A stretch of 64,000 bases of DNA from CAJBNH01 sp964447285 (GTDB taxonomy: Bacteria; Myxococcota_A; UBA9042): the NCBI GenBank assembly GCA_964447285.1, contig CAYURO010000024.1, positions 9,580 to 73,579 of the forward strand, in the 5' to 3' direction. This document shows positions 60,483-64,000 of the stretch, piece after piece. Numbering within the stretch: position 1 is the stretch's first letter; each line of letters begins with the position of its first letter. A program made the translations under genes and the position numbers. Below the pieces are notes generated by a model, which ran no database searches, was not told the DNA's origin, and saw only the letters and a program-made list of their open reading frames with translations.

Positions 60483-61613
60483 TCAGCGAGTACCGACCTG
60501 CTTATCGTCGGGCGGGGGCGTCGCGGGTTGGTTCACGTAGCGGAATCGCTCGCCGCGAAAGCCAGTGACCAGCAGTTCTGAAGGGTTGGACGCCTCGACG
60601 AAGGACGGCCACAGCGGGACCTTGCCGCCTCCCTCCAGGTCGATGCAATACTTGGGCACCGCCATGCCACTGGCGAAGCCAATCAGCGCCCGCATCAGCT
60701 CCAGCCCCCGGTCAACCGACGTCCGCAGGTGGGCAGTGCCGTGCACCGGGTCGCAGTGGAACAGGTAGTACGGGCGCACACGGCTGGACAACATCGCGTA
60801 GAAGGTCTCGCGCAGCACCTCAGGGTCGTCGTTGACGCCGCGCAGCAGCACGGTCTGGCCGCCAATGGGCACCCCAGCGTCCGCCAGCGTCGCCAGCACC
60901 TGACGGGTCAGAGGAGCCAACTCCTTGAAGTGATTGATGTGCACGTTGACGTAGACCGGAATCCGCCGCGGCCGCAGTGCCTCGACCAGCTCGGCGTCCA
61001 TGCGCATCGGCAGGAACACGGGCACCCGCGTACCGATTCGGATGAAGCGCAGGTGCGGAATCGCCGCCAGCCGGTCCAGCAGGTCCGACAACCGTCGCGT
61101 CGACAACAGCAGCGGGTCGCCGCCTGAGATCAAAACGTCAGCAATTTGCGGGTGTTCAGCGATCCAACGCACCGCCAGGTCCAGCTCGTCCACGTCAGGC
61201 TGCCCGGTCCCCGACGCCACCCAGCGGGCGCGCGTGCAGTACCGACAGTAGGCGGCGCAAGTGTCGGTGACGAGCAACAGCACGCGATCCGGGTACTTGT
61301 GAACCAAGCCGGGGGCGACGCGGTGTGGGTCCTCGCCCAGAGGGTCGGTGCGCTCAAACGGCGCAACGCAGGCTTCCGCAGGGTCGGGTAGCACTTGGCG
61401 CGTCAGCGGGCAGGCGGGGTCGGCCGCGTCGCACAGGCTGGCAAACCAAGGCGTGATGCCGACTTCGAAGGCCTTGCCAGTACGCAGGAATTCGGCCAGC
61501 CCGGGGCGATCGCCGAACACCCCCCGCAATTCCTGAGGCGTGCGGAGACGGTGGCGAAGCTGCCAACGCCAGTCGTTCCAGTCGGCGGGAGTGACGTCGT
61601 TCGGCAGGTGCAT
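60483..61613 (-). CDS. kamA: KamA-type lysine 2,3-aminomutase (radical SAM)
   Basis: A 376-residue radical SAM and PLP enzyme. The iron-sulfur motif is CAAYCRYCTRARW (CxxxCxxC). The PLP Lys lies in DLEGGGKVPLWPSF, and the Asp of YYLFHCDPVHGTAHLRTSV and of CIDLEGGGK match the residues that hold the substrate amino group in clostridial KamA. So lysine 2,3-aminomutase fits better than EpmB, but EpmB-type activity on EF-P is not excluded. KamA makes beta-lysine, often an osmolyte precursor with an acetyltransferase (AblB). No AblB is adjacent. ATG 61613 is preferred, TTG 61667 is the alternative. Confidence 0.82.
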   Translation of the reverse strand: MHLPNDVTPADWNDWRWQLRHRLRTPQELRGVFGDRPGLAEFLRTGKAFEVGITPWFASLCDAADPACPLTRQVLPDPAEACVAPFERTDPLGEDPHRVAPGLVHKYPDRVLLLVTDTCAAYCRYCTRARWVASGTGQPDVDELDLAVRWIAEHPQIADVLISGGDPLLLSTRRLSDLLDRLAAIPHLRFIRIGTRVPVFLPMRMDAELVEALRPRRIPVYVNVHINHFKELAPLTRQVLATLADAGVPIGGQTVLLRGVNDDPEVLRETFYAMLSSRVRPYYLFHCDPVHGTAHLRTSVDRGLELMRALIGFASGMAVPKYCIDLEGGGKVPLWPSFVEASNPSELLVTGFRGERFRYVNQPATPPPDDKQVGTR

Positions 61614-61707
61614 GTGGGAGCCGACACCCGTAGCCCGCCGGAAGTGCGGCGTGGGCCAAAAACGCAAAGGGCGAACCGGTGAGGGTCCGCCCAGCGTGTG
61701 TATCCGG

Positions 61708-61779
61708 TGCCCCGTAGGAGAGTTGAACTCCTGTCCCAGCCTTGAGAGGGCCGTGTCCTGACCACTAGACTAACGGGGC
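61708..61779 (-). tRNA. tRNA-Glu (anticodon CTC)
   Basis: Reading leftward, a 72-base cloverleaf folds with acceptor GCCCCGT/ACGGGGC, D-stem GTCT/GGAC, anticodon loop CTCTCAA (anticodon CTC), T-stem AGGAG/CTCCT with TTCAACT loop. The discriminator is A. CCA is not encoded. Probably cotranscribed with the tRNA-Gln 71 bp upstream, and lies upstream of kamA. Confidence 0.95.
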
Positions 61780-61850
61780 GACTTGTCAAAGGCCGAACGG
61801 GTCAGCGTTCGGTCTGTCTTCCGGGTGGCCCGCGAGGGGTTCCGGAGAGG

Positions 61851-61921
61851 TTGGGGGACTAGGATTCGAACCTAGATAAGCAGATTCAGAGTCTGCGGTC
61901 CTACCATTGAACGATCCCCCA
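61851..61921 (-). tRNA. tRNA-Gln (anticodon CTG)
   Basis: A 71-base cloverleaf on the minus strand with acceptor TGGGGGA/TCCCCCA, D-stem GTTC/GGAC, anticodon stem GCAGA/TCTGC with loop CTCTGAA (anticodon CTG), T-stem CTAGG/CCTAG with TTCGAAT. CCA is not encoded. A strong promoter lies 43 bases upstream at 61964-61992. Confidence 0.95.
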
Positions 61922-61963
61922 AGGGGAGGAGACAGGCGCGCAGCCCGTCCGCAACGGCGAATT

Positions 61964-61992
61964 AGTCTAGAGGGGAGTCGAAAGGGTGTCAA
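61964..61992 (-). promoter_or_regulatory. Promoter of the tRNA-Gln/tRNA-Glu pair
   Basis: On the minus strand TTGACA (61992-61987) is followed after 17 bases by TAGACT (61969-61964). The -35 is consensus and the -10 has 4 of 6. It lies in the short gap after the transpeptidase gene, so the tRNAs have their own start. Confidence 0.65.
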
Positions 61993-62008
61993 GACCGCCG
62001 CGGCCTGT

Positions 62009-63322
62009 TCAGCGCCCGGCGGGAGCATCCTGGGCCGCGAACCAGGCCGCCAGCGAGTCCCGCGCCAGACCCGCCGCCTTGACCCGCCACTTCTCGCCGT
62101 TGACGGCCAGCACGGCAATCGCGATCTGCGGGTCCTCGACCGGCGCAAACCCGATGAACCACGAGAAGTGCCTGTACAGGTTGGGGTCCTTGCCGCTCAG
62201 CGAACCGGTCTTGCCGGCCACCGTGACGTCACGCAGCACGGCCGGCCGCCGCCCGAACGCATGGCGGCCGGTCCCCGCGACCACCGTCTGGGCCATCATC
62301 CCCTTGAGCTTGTCCGCCACCTCCGCCGACAGCAGCTGCTGGCCTTGGGCCGGAGCTGCTCCGTCGTCTCGCACGAAGGTTGGCCGCATCGCCACGCCGC
62401 GATTGGCGACGGTCGCCGCCAAGTACGCGCCGTGCAAGGGGGACAGCGTCGAACCTGCGAAACCGGCAGCACAGCGGCCCCGCTCGACTTCCGACGCGCC
62501 CTCAGAGCACGCCGACGCCTCGGCCTCCAGATCGGTGTCCAACACCGCACCGAAGCCCAGTCGCTTGGCCATCGCCTCCAGGTCTCCCGGCTTGAGGGAC
62601 TGCACCCCGAACTTGGCAAAAGCGGCGTTGCTGGAGTGCGCGAGAGCTTCTGTCAGCGTCTGGCACTGGTGGTCTTGCGGGCTGTCACGCAGGTTGTCCT
62701 CGGCGATGCCCTGCCGGCCGCCGTGGAAACACACCGACGAATCAGGCTGTTGCCCCGCCTCGAGCAGTGCTGCCGCCGTCACGACCTTGAACACGCTGGC
62801 CGCCGGCACCTCGCCCGCGATGCCCATCGCGCCCACGGTCGCCACCGGGTCGCCGGCCTCGCGGTGTTCGGCCGCCACCTGAACGCGCCCGGTCTTGGGG
62901 TCGATCAGCACGACGGCGGCATAGGGCACGCGGGTCTCGTCCAGCAGGCGCGTGATGTCGGCTTGGACCTTGGGGTCGAGGGTCAGTTCGACCTGCCGCT
63001 GACCCTGCGCCAACTGCAGGTGACCCTTCGCATTTGTCTTGGCGCGGGTGACGTCTTCCGGGGCCAGCGGCGCAAGCGGCGGCGGCTCGGGCGGTCGCGG
63101 CGGGGCCAGCTGGGCAGGACCGGGGACCGGGGCGTGGGTCTGTTCAGCCGACGAAAATGCCCAACGCGCGCCCAAGGCCACCAACGCGACCAGACCGACG
63201 CCTGTGACGACCGCCAGCGGGCGGAAGGTGGAGCGACGGGGGGGCTTCAGGGGAAGTACGTTGCGAACCACGCGCAGACCTCGGGACGACAAGCCGGCGT
63301 GTGACTCTAGACGAGCCTGCAT
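62009..63322 (-). CDS. Penicillin-binding-protein transpeptidase
   Basis: A protein of about 437 residues with a transpeptidase domain. Active-site motifs are ASVFKVVTAAALL (SxxK), SSNAAFAKFG (SxN) and VAGKTGSLSG (KTG). One N-terminal transmembrane helix (LAVVTGVGLVALVALGARW) follows a basic stretch, then a Pro-rich linker. It lacks the GT51 domain and the long N-terminal dimerisation region of class B PBPs, so it is a short, atypical transpeptidase. It could cross-link peptidoglycan in the periplasm. ATG 63322 is preferred, TTG 63331 is the alternative. It is divergent from the TPR gene. Confidence 0.8.
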   Translation of the reverse strand: MQARLESHAGLSSRGLRVVRNVLPLKPPRRSTFRPLAVVTGVGLVALVALGARWAFSSAEQTHAPVPGPAQLAPPRPPEPPPLAPLAPEDVTRAKTNAKGHLQLAQGQRQVELTLDPKVQADITRLLDETRVPYAAVVLIDPKTGRVQVAAEHREAGDPVATVGAMGIAGEVPAASVFKVVTAAALLEAGQQPDSSVCFHGGRQGIAEDNLRDSPQDHQCQTLTEALAHSSNAAFAKFGVQSLKPGDLEAMAKRLGFGAVLDTDLEAEASACSEGASEVERGRCAAGFAGSTLSPLHGAYLAATVANRGVAMRPTFVRDDGAAPAQGQQLLSAEVADKLKGMMAQTVVAGTGRHAFGRRPAVLRDVTVAGKTGSLSGKDPNLYRHFSWFIGFAPVEDPQIAIAVLAVNGEKWRVKAAGLARDSLAAWFAAQDAPAGR

Positions 63323-63450
63323 CTTGCGCAAGAAACCGCGTACGCACAGGCGATCCTCGCGTCGTCTTCAGGGTAGGAATCGCGGGCCGGGGCTTGCGCG
63401 GACACCCGAAGTGGCAGACAAGCGGACCGCACCCTCTCCCGGAGCCCGCC

Positions 63451-63801
63451 ATGACGCAGACCCCCGACGAGCGAACCGCACGCATCGCCCGTTTTCAAAC
63501 GCTGGTCGACGACGATCCGGAGAACGAGCTTGCGTTGTTCAGTCTGGGCCAGGCACTGCAAGAAGCCCGTCGTCCCGCCGAAGCCGAGGGATTCCTCAAG
63601 CGAGCCTATGTGTTGCAGCCCGACCTGATGATGGCATGGTACCGTCGGGGCGAGTGCCTGCTGCAGCTTGGGCGGCTGGAAGAGGCGCGCGAGATGGCCC
63701 AGAAGACACTGGAGCTCGCGATCAGCCAGCATCACGTCGGACCCCGCCAGGACGCCGAGGAGATGCTGGACGAGATCGCCGACGCCCTGACACGCAAGTA
63801 G
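63451..63801 (+). CDS. Small TPR-repeat protein
   Basis: A 116-residue cytoplasmic protein of about three TPR units. The visible pattern is LALFSLGQALQEARRPAEAE, then FLKRAYVLQPDLMMAWYRRG and CLLQLGRLEEAREMAQ. CCGGAGC precedes the ATG at 63451. It probably binds a protein partner, none can be named. It is divergent from the transpeptidase gene. Confidence 0.8.
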   Translation: MTQTPDERTARIARFQTLVDDDPENELALFSLGQALQEARRPAEAEGFLKRAYVLQPDLMMAWYRRGECLLQLGRLEEAREMAQKTLELAISQHHVGPRQDAEEMLDEIADALTRK

Positions 63802-63887
63802 GCCCGGCGACGGCGATAGATCGCCCGGACCGTGCCACGGCGGGGGAGCCGAACGGGCACGCAAGGCCGCAAAGTGGCGCGATGGCG

Positions 63888-63916
63888 TTGACACCTGCAG
63901 CAAGGGAGCCTACAAG
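63888..63916 (+). promoter_or_regulatory. Promoter of the initiator tRNA-Met
   Basis: TTGACA (63888-63893) and TACAAG (63911-63916) are 17 bases apart. The -35 is consensus. The tRNA 5' end lies seven bases after the -10, so a primary transcript would begin at or just before base 1 of the tRNA. Confidence 0.6.
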
Positions 63917-63923
63917 GCCCGAC

Positions 63924-63997
<74 letters not shown>

Positions 63998-64000
63998 CTC

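Overview
The window looks like a high-GC chromosomal segment of a Myxococcota-type (former deltaproteobacterial) bacterium. Evidence from the sequence: a secreted protein with a MYXO-CTERM-like tail (31928-33535), several Cys-rich or TPR-rich lipoproteins, a eukaryote-like Ser/Thr kinase fused to a repeat region (15457), a TerY-type phosphorylation triad (8420-11912), and a microcompartment operon whose gene order and protein sequences resemble what I remember of Haliangium ochraceum. That comparison is recall, not a search. I see no rRNA, CRISPR array, insertion sequence or prophage, and base composition looks even throughout.

Layout. 1-6.5 kb: a cut membrane protein, a LysM/peptidoglycan-binding/M15 peptidase, a long-chain acyl-CoA synthetase, a ribbon-helix-helix protein and a Cys-repeat lipoprotein. 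6.6-12.2 kb: a lipoprotein-like P-loop NTPase, divergent from a vWA / PP2C / pseudo-HRD kinase triad that overlaps an acyl-CoA-binding protein. 12.2-25.5 kb: pepQ, a thioredoxin-like protein, a bifunctional PFK-2/FBPase-2-like enzyme, a Ser/Thr kinase, a lipoprotein, a pyruvate-kinase-like protein behind dnaB, a zinc-ribbon protein, ugd and gltA. 26-36.4 kb: gyrA, an RlmI-type methyltransferase, glpK, the MYXO-CTERM protein, a HlyIII-family protein, gdhA and arfB. 36.6-43.2 kb: a two-receiver/PEP-synthase-like protein, a GalE-like protein whose catalytic Tyr is His, a DUF1801 protein, an SGNH hydrolase and mtgA. 43.3-51.5 kb: a long minus-strand operon, transcribed from about 51.45 kb. It encodes BMC-T, BMC-H, BMC-P, CoA-acylating aldehyde dehydrogenase, a second BMC-T, a RibB with a degenerate GTP cyclohydrolase II half, a small lipoprotein, a TPR protein and rsmG. 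51.6-64 kb: an FHA protein coupled to PilZ, pssA, a giant lipoprotein of about 1845 residues, kamA, tRNA-Glu and tRNA-Gln, a transpeptidase, a small TPR protein and initiator tRNA-Met.

How the parts work together. The microcompartment operon supplies every shell class (hexamer, pentamer, two trimers) and one core enzyme with an N-terminal encapsulation helix. The enzyme that makes its aldehyde is not in the window. Two closely related perfect palindromes overlap the predicted promoter of this operon. The vWA/PP2C/kinase triad looks like one translationally coupled signalling unit, with a possible exported NTPase divergent from it. Many other genes are housekeeping (gyrA, dnaB, gltA, gdhA, glpK, rsmG, pssA, arfB, tRNAs). 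Several of the metabolic enzymes carry substitutions at residues their families need (pyruvate kinase-like, GalE-like, RibA half), and these are reported as findings.
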